Below, one piece after another: positions 1 through 8,455 of a stretch of DNA of 64,000 nucleotides. How positions within the stretch are numbered: the stretch's first letter is position 1; every line of letters starts with the position of its first letter. The notes beneath the pieces were generated by a model. It was not told the origin of the DNA, ran no database searches, and worked only from the letters and a program-made list of their open reading frames with translations. The stretch comes from Haloarcula regularis (GTDB lineage Archaea > Halobacteriota > Halobacteria > Halobacteriales > Haloarculaceae), in assembly GCF_029338315.1 (NCBI RefSeq), contig NZ_CP119794.1, positions 3,348,001-3,412,000 on the forward strand. Reading direction: 5' to 3'. The position numbers and the translations under genes were made by a program.

Positions 1-503
1 GGTCCGCCTCTCCGACGTGCCGGTCCTGACGGTCCACGGGACGGACGGCGGCGCCGACGTCTCCTTCGAGAACATCCTCGTCCCGACGGACGGGAGCGAG
101 GGGGCGCGCGCGGCGGCCCGACCGGCCGCGGCCGTGGCGAAGCCGACAGACGCGACGGTCCACGCGCTCTCGGTCGTCGACGTCCGCTCGATGGGCGTCG
201 ACGTCCGCTCGGACCTGATACTCGACGAGCTTCCAGCACGTTGCACAGGACGCCGTCGGCACCATCGAGGACGACCTCGCGACCGAGGGTGTGGGGTCCA
301 TCCGCACCGAGATCGTCCACGGCGTGCCCTACCAGGCGATCCAGGCCTACGTCGAGGACAACGACGTCGACCTGGTGGTCATGGGGACCCACGGCCGGAC
401 CGGCCTCGAGCGGTACCTCCTCGGAAGCGTCACGGAGAAACTCGTCCGGACCGCGCCGGTGCCGGTACTGACCGTCCGGGCCCCGGAGGAAGCCGAGGAG
501 TGA
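1..503 (+). CDS. Universal stress protein, tandem UspA domains (5' end outside window, frame break)
   Basis: The first codons (reading SDVPVLTV) are the typical last strand of one UspA domain, and a second UspA domain begins at about base 65 (ILVPTDGSE). The gene is therefore a tandem UspA protein whose first domain lies before the window. The second domain ends with the nucleotide-binding signature GTHGRTGLERYLLGS and PVPVLTV. The frame changes near base 230 (one extra or two missing bases): upstream codons read ...LILDE and downstream codons read QHVAQDAVGTIEDD. Both halves are well conserved, so a sequence error is likelier than a pseudogene. UspA proteins bind ATP or AMP in the cytosol and act in stress responses; the specific role here is unknown. 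Confidence 0.85.
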
Positions 504-593
504 GTCCGGCGTGGCGCGGGCCGTGGCTGTACGGCGGGGCCTAGCCTTTTGCCTGAAGACGGGGTAACGACAGGCCAGACGGACGCCAGACCG

Positions 594-959
594 ATGGTAC
601 GTTACCGGACACACGACCAACGGGCGGCCGGCCTCGAGCGCGCCCGCCGCGTCGCTTACCTCATGGACGGCGCGGTGCGGATTCCGGGCACGGACGTCAG
701 GGTCGGCTTCGACCCGTTGCTCGGCGTCGTACCCGTCTCCGGCGACACCGTCGCCGCCCTCGTGTCCCTGTACGTCGTCTTCGAGGGGCTTCGCGTCGGC
801 CTCCCGGCGCGCACGCTCGGGGCGATGCTCTGCTGGGTCGCGCTGGACTTCCTCGTCGGGTCGATCCCGCTCGTCGGCCCGCTGTTCGACGCCCGGTTGC
901 GCGTCAACGACCGGAACGCGCGGGCCATCGAGCGGTACGTCGACCGACGGCGACAGTGA
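594..959 (+). CDS. DUF4112 family membrane protein
   Basis: The ATG at 594 gives 121 residues. A conserved patch reads IPGTDVRVGFDPLLG followed by VPVSGDTVAALVS, which is the DUF4112 signature. Two or three hydrophobic segments lie between about residues 45 and 105. A TTG 45 bases upstream is in frame, but the ATG fits the family start better. Function is unknown; members are small inner-membrane proteins. It sits alone between the UspA gene and coaBC on the same strand. Confidence 0.8.
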   Translation: MVRYRTHDQRAAGLERARRVAYLMDGAVRIPGTDVRVGFDPLLGVVPVSGDTVAALVSLYVVFEGLRVGLPARTLGAMLCWVALDFLVGSIPLVGPLFDARLRVNDRNARAIERYVDRRRQ

Positions 960-1001
960 GAGAGGCCGGGACTTTTAGCGGATGGGGGCGAAGAGGCGGC
1001 C

Positions 1002-2162
1002 ATGCTGACCGGAGTCAACGTCGTCCTCGGGGTGTCCGGGTCCATCGCGGCGGTCACGACGGTGGAACTCGCCCACGAGCTGCGCCGCCAGGGGGCCAGC
1101 GTGCGGGCCGTGATGACCGACAGCGCGACCGGTATCGTCCACCCCTGGGCCCTCGAGTTCGCCACCGAGCACGACGTGGTGACAGAGATAACCGGTGCCG
1201 TCGAGCACGTCGGCCTCTGTGGCACCGACGGGTGGGGCGACGTCCTCCTGCTGGCGCCGGCGACGGCCAACACCGTCGGGAAGGTCGCGGGAGCCATCGA
1301 CGACACGCCGGTGACGACGTGTGCGACCACGGCGCTTGGGGCCGGGATTCCGGTCGTCGTCGCCCCGGCGATGCACGAACCGATGTACGACCATCCGGGC
1401 GTGCTGGACGCCATCGAGCGCGTCGAGTCCTGGGGCGTCGGGTTCGTCGACCCCCGCGTGGAGGAGGGGAAGGCCAAGATCGCCACCGAGGCGGCCATCG
1501 TCACCGACGTCGCCAGGGCGGCCGGCGAGCGCCCGCTCGAGGACTGCCACGTCGTCGTGACAGCGGGGGCGACCACCGAGTCAATCGACCCGGTCCGGAC
1601 GCTCTCGAACCGGGCCTCGGGCCGGACCGGTCGCGAGGTGGCCCGGGCGTGTTACGTCCGCGGGGCCGACGTGACGCTTCTGCACGACGGGCCCGACGTC
1701 CCGTACGCGACGGTCGAGCCGGTCGAGTCCGGCGCGGAGATGACCGCGGCGGCGACGGACCTGGCGCCGGCCTGTGACGCGCTCGTCTCGGCGGCCGCCA
1801 TCTCGGACTACACCGTCGAGCGGGCCGACGAGAAGATTCGCAGCGGCCGGTCGGGGCTGACCCTCGAACTCGAACCCACGCCGAAACTCATCGACACGGT
1901 CCGGGAAACCGCCCCGGACCTCCCCATCGTCGGGTTCAAGGTCGAGACGGACGGCGACGACGCCGCCCTCGTCGAGCAGGCCCGCGCGCTCCGCGACCGG
2001 GTCGGCCTCGCCTTCGTCGTCGCCAACGACGCCGGCGTCATGGGTGCCGACCGGACCCGCGCACTCGTCGTCCGCGACGGCGGCGTCACGGAGTACACCG
2101 GCGACAAACAGGGACTCGGCGCCCGCGTCGCCGACGAACTGGCGTCGGAACTCGAGACCTGA
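1002..2162 (+). CDS. coaBC: Bifunctional phosphopantothenoylcysteine decarboxylase / phosphopantothenate-cysteine ligase
   Basis: The 386-residue protein has the usual CoaBC layout. The N-terminal half (about 1-180) is a flavoprotein decarboxylase with GVSGSIAA, a catalytic-type His in EHVGL, APATANTVGK and a PAMH..M loop. The C-terminal half is the CoaB ligase with TAGATTESIDPVR, NRASGRTG and SAAAISDYTVE...K. It makes 4'-phosphopantetheine from 4'-phosphopantothenate and cysteine, using CTP or ATP, in coenzyme A synthesis. The family usually has PAMN; His replaces Asn here. Length is normal and the frame is intact. Confidence 0.95.
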   Translation: MLTGVNVVLGVSGSIAAVTTVELAHELRRQGASVRAVMTDSATGIVHPWALEFATEHDVVTEITGAVEHVGLCGTDGWGDVLLLAPATANTVGKVAGAIDDTPVTTCATTALGAGIPVVVAPAMHEPMYDHPGVLDAIERVESWGVGFVDPRVEEGKAKIATEAAIVTDVARAAGERPLEDCHVVVTAGATTESIDPVRTLSNRASGRTGREVARACYVRGADVTLLHDGPDVPYATVEPVESGAEMTAAATDLAPACDALVSAAAISDYTVERADEKIRSGRSGLTLELEPTPKLIDTVRETAPDLPIVGFKVETDGDDAALVEQARALRDRVGLAFVVANDAGVMGADRTRALVVRDGGVTEYTGDKQGLGARVADELASELET

Positions 2163-2269
2163 GCGGGGGGCGTGGCTCATTGCGAAATAGTTTTGCGTGT
2201 CCCGCAGTTTCTCACCGACACCGACAGTACAGCGCGCCAATCTCCGATACACAGGATTCTCAAACTACT

Positions 2270-3325
2270 GTGACTGTACCCGACCCACACCGACTGCTGG
2301 TCCCAGTCGACGACTCCGTGACGGTGCGAAACACCGTCGCCTACGCCATCGACCAGGCCGAGACGCTCCGGCGGGACGGCGACGCACCGGTGGAGCTCCA
2401 CTTCGTCGTCGTCCCGGGGACCCGTGCCGTCGACCCCGACGCGCCGGAGGAACTGGGGGCGGCGACCGACCTGCTCGACCGCGTCGCCGTCTGGACCGAC
2501 GAGGACTTCGGGGGCGACCCGCCGGAGGGGCTCTCGGTGACCCTCGAGGTGGTCGGCGCCGACCGCTATCTGTTCAGTCCGGGCGACTACGCCGACGTCC
2601 TCCTCGAGTACGCGGCCGACCGCGACATCGGCCGGGCGATTCTCGACCCCGAGTACAACCCCGGTGGCGCCGCGCCAATGTTGCGCCCGCTCGAGATCGA
2701 GCTCGCCAGGAACGGCCTCGAGGTAGAGGAAGCCCCGGTCGAGCGCGAGGCCCGACAGACGGTGCTGGCCCGCGCGGCGACGCTCCCGAAGTACCTGAGC
2801 GTCTTCGCGGCCTCGTACCTGTTTTACCTGCTGTTGAGCCCGTGGAAGCCGCTCGACTTCTTTACGGGTGCGATAACCGCGACGCTGGTCTCGGCGCTGC
2901 TCGCACCCATCGCCTTCAGCAAGCAACCCTCGATCACGCGCGTGCCCGTCCAGCTGGTCCGGATGACTATCTACGTTCCCTATCTGCTGTGGCAGATCGC
3001 CCTGGCGAACCTCCACATCGCGAAGGTGGTCCTGCACCCGTCGCTGCCCATCGACCCCACCGTCGTCCGCTACCGGGCGGCCGTCTGGGGCGACGCCCCG
3101 GTCACGACGCTGGCCAACAGCATCACGCTGACGCCGGGGACGCTGACGATAAGCGTCTCCGACCGCGCGTTCAACGTCCACTCGCTGACGGACAACTCCC
3201 GCGACGACCTCGAGGCCGGCGGTCTGGAACGGGCCGTCCGCTTCGTCTTCTACGGCCGCGAGGCCGCAGCCATCGCGTCGCCGGGCGAACGCGACGACTG
3301 CGAAGAGGTGACCTACGATGGTTGA
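2270..3325 (+). CDS. mrpE: Mrp antiporter subunit E with N-terminal UspA-like domain
   Basis: This is the first gene of the antiporter operon. The GTG at 2270 (MTVPDPHRLLVPVDDS) starts a soluble domain of about 150 residues that looks UspA-like. It is followed by the MrpE membrane domain: hydrophobic segments around WKPLDFF and VQLVRMTIYVPYLLWQ, then the family hallmark NSITLTPGTLT. MrpE is a membrane subunit of the multisubunit Na+/H+ antiporter and supports complex assembly. The stop overlaps the start of mrpF by 8 bases. An upstream in-frame TTG (2180) is possible, but the added residues do not look conserved. The fused N-domain may sense nucleotides; that is inference. Confidence 0.9.
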   Translation: MTVPDPHRLLVPVDDSVTVRNTVAYAIDQAETLRRDGDAPVELHFVVVPGTRAVDPDAPEELGAATDLLDRVAVWTDEDFGGDPPEGLSVTLEVVGADRYLFSPGDYADVLLEYAADRDIGRAILDPEYNPGGAAPMLRPLEIELARNGLEVEEAPVEREARQTVLARAATLPKYLSVFAASYLFYLLLSPWKPLDFFTGAITATLVSALLAPIAFSKQPSITRVPVQLVRMTIYVPYLLWQIALANLHIAKVVLHPSLPIDPTVVRYRAAVWGDAPVTTLANSITLTPGTLTISVSDRAFNVHSLTDNSRDDLEAGGLERAVRFVFYGREAAAIASPGERDDCEEVTYDG

Positions 3326-3593
3326 GTTCGAAACGGCGCTGCTGGCCGTCGCCGGCGCCTTCGTCGTCTTCGCCGTCGTTGCCCTCTACCGCGTCTTCGC
3401 CGGGCCGACGACGTTCGACCGTATCATCGCCGTCAACGTCGTCGGGACCAACACCGTCATCGCCATCGCGCTTGTCGCCGGCGCGTTCGACCAGTCGGTG
3501 TTCCTCGACATCGCGCTCGTTTACGCGCTGTTGAACTTCCTGCTGTCTATCGCGTTCTCGAAGTTCACCGTCGAGCGGGGGGGTGTGCTGTGA
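3318..3593 (+). CDS. mrpF: Mrp antiporter subunit F
   Basis: A 91-residue protein with three hydrophobic helices and the MrpF core RVFAGPTTFDRIIAVNVVGTN followed by DIALVYALLNFL. MrpF is a small membrane subunit required for Na+/H+ antiport by the Mrp complex. It overlaps mrpE by 8 bases and mrpG by 4 bases, which suggests translational coupling. Confidence 0.95.
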   Translation: MVEFETALLAVAGAFVVFAVVALYRVFAGPTTFDRIIAVNVVGTNTVIAIALVAGAFDQSVFLDIALVYALLNFLLSIAFSKFTVERGGVL

Positions 3594-3910
3594 CGCCCCT
3601 CGAGTGGGCCATCGTCGCCCTCGCGGCGGTCGGTGCCTTCTTCGGCGGCGTCGCAGCCGTCGGCATCGTCAGACTTCCGGATATCTACACGCGTGCCCAC
3701 GCGGCGTCGAAGAGCGACACCCTCGGTGCCGTCCTCGCCCTGGCGGCCGTCGCGCTCGCAATCCAGACTGACCTCTCGACGATCAAGGCCGTGTTCCTGC
3801 TCCTCTTTATGTTCCTGACGAACCCGACGGCGGCCCACGCCATCGCTCGGGCGGCGGAGGACCAGGGCATCCGGCCGTGGGCCGCCGAGAACCGGGAGGG
3901 CGACCCATGA
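3590..3910 (+). CDS. mrpG: Mrp antiporter subunit G
   Basis: A 106-residue membrane protein starting at a GTG that overlaps the mrpF stop. The MrpG signature GIVRLPDIYTRAHAASKSDTLG is present, followed by a second hydrophobic stretch and FLTNPTAAHAIARAA. It is part of the Mrp Na+/H+ antiporter membrane complex and overlaps the next gene by 4 bases. Confidence 0.95.
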   Translation: MTPLEWAIVALAAVGAFFGGVAAVGIVRLPDIYTRAHAASKSDTLGAVLALAAVALAIQTDLSTIKAVFLLLFMFLTNPTAAHAIARAAEDQGIRPWAAENREGDP

Positions 3911-4444
3911 CGCTTTCGTTCATCGAGGCGGTGCTCATCGTCTTCGTCGTCGCCTGCGCGCTGGGCGCGGCGCTGCTCCGGGACCTCCTCTCGTCGGTCA
4001 TCGCCTTCGCGGCCTACAGCCTGGGTCTCTATCATCTGGGTCATCCTCCAGGCCCCCGACGTGGGCCTGACCGAGGCGGCCGTCGGCGCCGGCATCATGA
4101 CCATCCTGTTCCTGCTGGCGATGGCAAACACCGTCCGGCCGGACGAGGCCCGGCGCTTCGAGTCGGTCCGCCTGCGGACGGTCGTCGGCGTCGGCGCGTT
4201 CGTCGTCGTCCTCGGCGCGACGATACCCTCGCTGCCGGCCATCGGCGACCCGACGGCCCCGGTGGTCGCCGGCGAGGTGACCCAGTACTACGTCGCCAAC
4301 GCCTACGAGGAGACGGGCGTCAAGAACGCGGTGACGGCGGTGCTCGCGGCCTACCGTGGGTTCGACACGCTCGGTGAGGCCGTCGTCGTCTTCGTCGCCG
4401 GCGTGGCCGCACTGTCGGTCCTCCGGCAGGAGGTGTTCGCATGA
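3907..4444 (+). CDS. DUF4040 subunit of the Mrp antiporter (MrpA C-terminal-like), frame break
   Basis: The protein begins MTLSFIEAVLIVFVVACALG and continues through AAYSLGL, then QAPDVGLTEAAVGAGIMTILFLLA, which is the DUF4040 core found at the C-terminal part of MrpA or fused to MrpB. The frame changes near 4030: with one base skipped the peptide continues IIWVILQAPDVG exactly as in the family. C-terminal residues include a long loop and a last hydrophobic helix. In archaea the MrpA functions are split among separate genes, and this one supplies the DUF4040 part. It overlaps both neighbours by 4 bases. The break is probably a sequencing error. Confidence 0.88.
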
Positions 4445-4911
4445 GCGCCGACGACCAGCCCGGACTCTACGTCGAGAGCACCATCATCATGACGACGGTG
4501 CGGGTCGTCTCGCCGTTCGTCCTCACCTTCGCCCTGTTCGTGATGTTCCACGGGGCCGATTCGCCCGGCGGCGGGTTCCAGGGCGGGGTCATCGCCGGCG
4601 CGACGGTGATGATGCTCGCGTTCGCCTACGGCATCGAAACCACGCGTGAGTGGGTCGACGTGCGTGTCATCGCAGCGCTGGCCTCCGGCGGCGTCCTCAC
4701 GTTCGCCGCCATCGGCCTGGGTGCCATCGCGCTGGGCGGAAACTTCCTCCAGTACAACGAATACCTGTTCATCTACGAGGAGGCCAGCAAGTACGGTATC
4801 GAACTTGTGGAACTGGGCATCGGCGCCATCGTCGCGAGCGTCGCCATCGGCCTCTTCCTGCTGGCCGCCGGCTACGGCCACGTCGTCGACGGCGAGGGGG
4901 GTGAGGCATGA
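4441..4911 (+). CDS. mrpB: Mrp antiporter subunit B
   Basis: A 156-residue protein with four hydrophobic helices and the MnhB hallmark MFHGADSPGGGFQGGVIAG at residues 37-55. It is a membrane subunit of the Na+/H+ antiporter. It overlaps the DUF4040 gene and mrpC by 4 bases each, so the operon is translated as a coupled run. Confidence 0.95.
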   Translation: MSADDQPGLYVESTIIMTTVRVVSPFVLTFALFVMFHGADSPGGGFQGGVIAGATVMMLAFAYGIETTREWVDVRVIAALASGGVLTFAAIGLGAIALGGNFLQYNEYLFIYEEASKYGIELVELGIGAIVASVAIGLFLLAAGYGHVVDGEGGEA

Positions 4912-5267
4912 TACTCGACCTGCTCCAGACCCACTACAACTACTACGCGGTGGTCGTCCTGCTGGGCATCGGCCTGTACATGCTCGTCGAGTCGGGCAAC
5001 CTCGTCAAGAAGGTCATCGGGATGAACATCTTCCAGACGGGTATCTTCCTGTTTTTCATCACGCTGGCCTTCCGGGCCGGGGGCAACCCGCCGGTCATCG
5101 AGGACGGCGGGGGGCCCTATGTCAGCCCGCTGCCCCACGTGCTCATCCTGACCGCCATCGTCGTGGGGGTGAGCCTGACGGCGGTGGCGCTGGCGCTCAT
5201 CATCCGCATCTACTCGGAGTACGGGACGCTGGACGAAGAGACCCTCAAACAGCTCTACTATGATTGA
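4908..5267 (+). CDS. mrpC: Mrp antiporter subunit C (NuoK-like)
   Basis: A 119-residue protein with three hydrophobic helices. The segment KKVIGMNIFQTGIFLFF and the later PLPHVLILTAIVVGVSLTAVALAL are typical of MrpC/NuoK. It forms part of the ion path of the antiporter and overlaps mrpD by 8 bases. Confidence 0.95.
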   Translation: MILDLLQTHYNYYAVVVLLGIGLYMLVESGNLVKKVIGMNIFQTGIFLFFITLAFRAGGNPPVIEDGGGPYVSPLPHVLILTAIVVGVSLTAVALALIIRIYSEYGTLDEETLKQLYYD

Positions 5268-6759
5268 ACAACTCCCCGTCTTACTGGTCGTCGTCCCCAT
5301 CGTCGGCGGTGCCGTACCGCTCGTGGCGAGCCTCGTCTCGAATCGCTCCGGCTGGCCCATCGCGGCCCTCACGCTCGCGGTCCACACCGCACTCGCGGGG
5401 TGGCTCGCGTGGGCGGTCGGGACCGGCGGGACCATCGACTACGCGGTCGGTGGCTTCGCCATCCCCTACGGTATCGAGCTCGTCGTCGACGGGCTCTCGG
5501 CGGCCGTCGTGGCCCTGGTCAGCGCCGTCGCGCTGGGGCTGCTCGCCTACGCGCGCAGGGCAGGCCCGCGCTCGAACGCCTTCTACAGCCAGTACCTCCT
5601 GCTCGTGACCGGCCTCTCCGGGATGGCGGTCACCGGCGACGTGTTCAACCTCTATGTCTTCCTCGAGATCACGGGGCTGGCGGCCTACGGCTTGGTCGCC
5701 AGCGGCCGAGAGGCCAGTTCGGCCGTCGCCGCGCTCAAGTACCTCATCATCGGCACCGTCGGCGCGTCGCTGTACCTGCTGGGCGTGGGCTACCTGCTCG
5801 CGGTCACGGGGACGCTGAACATGGGCGACCTGGCGGGCAAGATCGCCGCCATCGGCTACGGGTCGCCGCTCGTCCTGACGGCCTTCGCGCTCATGGTGGG
5901 CGGCCTGACAGTCAAGGTCGCGCTCTTCCCGCTGCACACCTGGCAACCAGACGCCTACGCCAACGCGCCGGATACGGTGAGCGCGTTCATCTCGGCGCTG
6001 GTTTCGACCGTCGCGGCGTACGCGCTCGCCCGCGTGCTCTTCTCGGTGTTCACCGTCGACTTCCTCACGGCGGTGCCGGTGGCGCGCTGGACGCTCGTCG
6101 GGCTGGCCTGCGTGAGCATCGTCGCCGGCAGCGCGCTGGCCGTCTCCCAGAGCAGCGTCCAGCGGATGCTGGCGTACTCCTCGGTCTCGCAGTTCGGCCT
6201 GGTCGTCGCCGGGTTCGCCATCGCGACGCCGACGGCCGTCGTCGGCGCCACCGTCCACCTGCTCGGCCACGCCGTGATGAAGGGTGGCCTCTTTGCCGCC
6301 ACCGGCGTCATCGAGCGCGAGACGGGCGCGTCGACGGTCAACGGCTACGCCGGGATGGGCGGTCGGGTGCCAGTCGGCGCGATGGGCTTTTCGGTCCTCG
6401 CGCTGGCGATGGTCGGCGTCCCCCCGGCCATCGGCTTCGTCGGCAAGTGGTACATCGTCCTCGGCGCCGTCCGGGCCCAGATTTGGCCCGTCGTCGTCGT
6501 CCTGCTGGCGAGTACGCTGCTGACGCTCGCGTACTTCGCGAAACTGGTCGAACGGCTCTACTTCGCCGAACCGACTATCTACGAGGGCGAGGACGACGCC
6601 GGGGCCGCGCCGGTCGCCGACGGCGGTGACAGCCCCGTCTCCACCGGGATGCTCGCTGTCGTCGTCGGCGCGGCCGTCCTCGCCGTCGCCCTCGTCGCCG
6701 CCGTCCCGGCACTCGAACAGACCTTGCTCGAAACGCTCCCACCGCTCCTGGACCAATGA
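5260..6759 (+). CDS. mrpD: Mrp antiporter subunit D (first of three ND2/ND5-like subunits)
   Basis: A 499-residue polytopic protein. Family marks are FNLYVFLEITGLAAYGL (with the helix-5 type Glu), ALKYLIIGTVGAS, KVALFPLHTWQPDAYANAP (conserved Lys and His), and RMLAYSSVSQFGLV. MrpD belongs to the proton-conducting membrane transporter family shared with complex I. It pumps or exchanges H+ and Na+ in the cytoplasmic membrane. It overlaps the next gene by 4 bases. Confidence 0.95.
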   Translation: MIEQLPVLLVVVPIVGGAVPLVASLVSNRSGWPIAALTLAVHTALAGWLAWAVGTGGTIDYAVGGFAIPYGIELVVDGLSAAVVALVSAVALGLLAYARRAGPRSNAFYSQYLLLVTGLSGMAVTGDVFNLYVFLEITGLAAYGLVASGREASSAVAALKYLIIGTVGASLYLLGVGYLLAVTGTLNMGDLAGKIAAIGYGSPLVLTAFALMVGGLTVKVALFPLHTWQPDAYANAPDTVSAFISALVSTVAAYALARVLFSVFTVDFLTAVPVARWTLVGLACVSIVAGSALAVSQSSVQRMLAYSSVSQFGLVVAGFAIATPTAVVGATVHLLGHAVMKGGLFAATGVIERETGASTVNGYAGMGGRVPVGAMGFSVLALAMVGVPPAIGFVGKWYIVLGAVRAQIWPVVVVLLASTLLTLAYFAKLVERLYFAEPTIYEGEDDAGAAPVADGGDSPVSTGMLAVVVGAAVLAVALVAAVPALEQTLLETLPPLLDQ

Positions 6760-8455
6760 CAGACGTCGCCTCACTCAGACCCCTGCTCGCCGTGCTCGTG
6801 TCGGCCGTCGCGATACCAGTCATCCTCTCGCTCAAGGAGCGCCCGAACGTCCGCGAGGCCGTCACCATCGCCGTCGCGTTCGCGAAGTTCGCCGTCGTCG
6901 CGAGCATGGTCCCCGGCGTCCTCTCGGGGACCCGCTACGTCTTCTCGGTCGGCCAGTTCGCGACCGGCATCGAACTCGCTCTCCGCGTGGACCCGCTGGG
7001 CCTCCTGTTTGGACTGCTCGCGAGCCTGCTCTGGATCGTCACGAGCTCTACTCCATCGGCTACATGCGCGGCCTGAACGAACACGCCCAGACGCGGTACT
7101 TCGCCGCCTTCGCCGCGAGTCTCGCCTCCGCGATCGGCGTCGCGTTCTCGGCGAACCTCCTGACGCTTTTTGTCTTCTACGAACTCCTGACCGTCTCGAC
7201 GTACCCGCTGGTGACCCACGACGAGACCGAGCAGGCCCGCGCGGCCGGCCGGAAGTACCTCGCGTACACCTTCGGCGGCGGCGTCGCCGTCCTCGGTGGC
7301 ACCGTGCTCGTGTTCTTCTTGACTGGGACGGGGATGACCGGCGGGACGACGGCGTTCACGCCGGGCGGCATCGCGGCGCTCGCGAACGCCGACCCGACGC
7401 TCGCCAGAGCCGCGTTCGCCCTGCTCGTCGCCGGGTTCGGTGTCAAGGCGGCGCTGATGCCGATGCACTCCTGGCTCCCCGACGCGATGGTCGCGCCGAC
7501 GCCCGTCTCGGGCCTGCTCCACGCCGTCGCCGTCGTCAAGAGCGGCGTCTTCGGCATCGCCCGGGTCGTGCTCGACGTCTTCGGCCCCGACGTGATGGCC
7601 GACCTCGGCGTCGACCTCCCGCTGGCCGCGGTGGCCGCGTTCACGCTGCTGACCGCGAGCGTCATCGCGCTCCGCAAGGACAACCTCAAGCGCCGTCTCG
7701 CGTACTCGACGATCAGCCAGCTGTCCTACATCGTGCTGGGGCTCGCCTTGTTGGAGGGTCCGGCGCTCGTCGGCGGCCTGCTGCACATTCCCGCCCACGC
7801 GTTCATGAAGCTCACCCTGTTCTTCTGTGCGGGGGCCATCCACGTCGAGACCCACACCGACGACATCAGCGACATGGCCGGCATCGGGACACGGATGCCG
7901 CTGACGATGGTCGCCTTCGGCGTCGCGGCGGCCGGGATGGCCGGCATCCCGCTGGTCGCCGGGTTCGTCAGCAAGTGGTACATCATCATCGGCGCGCTGG
8001 AGGGCGGGAGCCTCGTCTTCGCCGCCGCCCTGCTGGTCTCGGGCGTGCTCAACATCGCGTACTTCTGGCCCATCGTCTACCAGGCGTTCTTCGAGTCGCC
8101 CGACTCCTACGACGAGAAACCGCTCCTCGAGGAGGTGCTGGGCGGGCGGACCGCGGTTCGCGCCGACGGCGGTGACGAAGCCGTGACCGAGCCGGACGCC
8201 GACGCCGAGATGCCCCGACCGGAACACGTCGACCACCTCGGCAAGCACCACGAGGACCACGAGCACCACGGCGGCCCGCCCGCCGACGGCTGGGACGACC
8301 GCGGCTGGCTTGGCGGCGAGAGCACCTGGTTCATGCTCGCACCCATCCTGACGGCCGCCACGCTCTCGCTCCTGCTGGGCACCGTCCCGGACACGGCCGT
8401 CTTCCTCCGCATCGTCGAGGCCGTCGTCACCGGCCTCCCGGGGGTGGTCGTCTGA
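6756..8455 (+). CDS. Mrp antiporter subunit D paralogue with His-rich C-terminal loop, frame break
   Basis: This is the second proton-conducting transporter subunit, about 566 residues once the frame is joined. The first 97 codons end ...SLLWIVTS and the frame resumes LYSIGYMRGLNEHAQ after one missing base near 7046, giving a normal family sequence. Core marks are FVFYELLTVSTYPLV, KAALMPMHSWLPDAM and RRLAYSTISQLSY. Near residues 488-508 a hydrophilic loop is rich in His and acidic residues (HVDHLGKHHEDHEHHGG), followed by a final hydrophobic helix. The operon context makes it a working subunit; the break is likely a sequence error. Confidence 0.9.

Noticed and set aside
5281..6774. Long open frames opposite mrpD and other antiporter genes
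   Set aside because: They are rich in Arg, Gly and Asp in the way expected for the complement of GC-rich haloarchaeal genes, and the plus-strand proteins are clearly the true ones.
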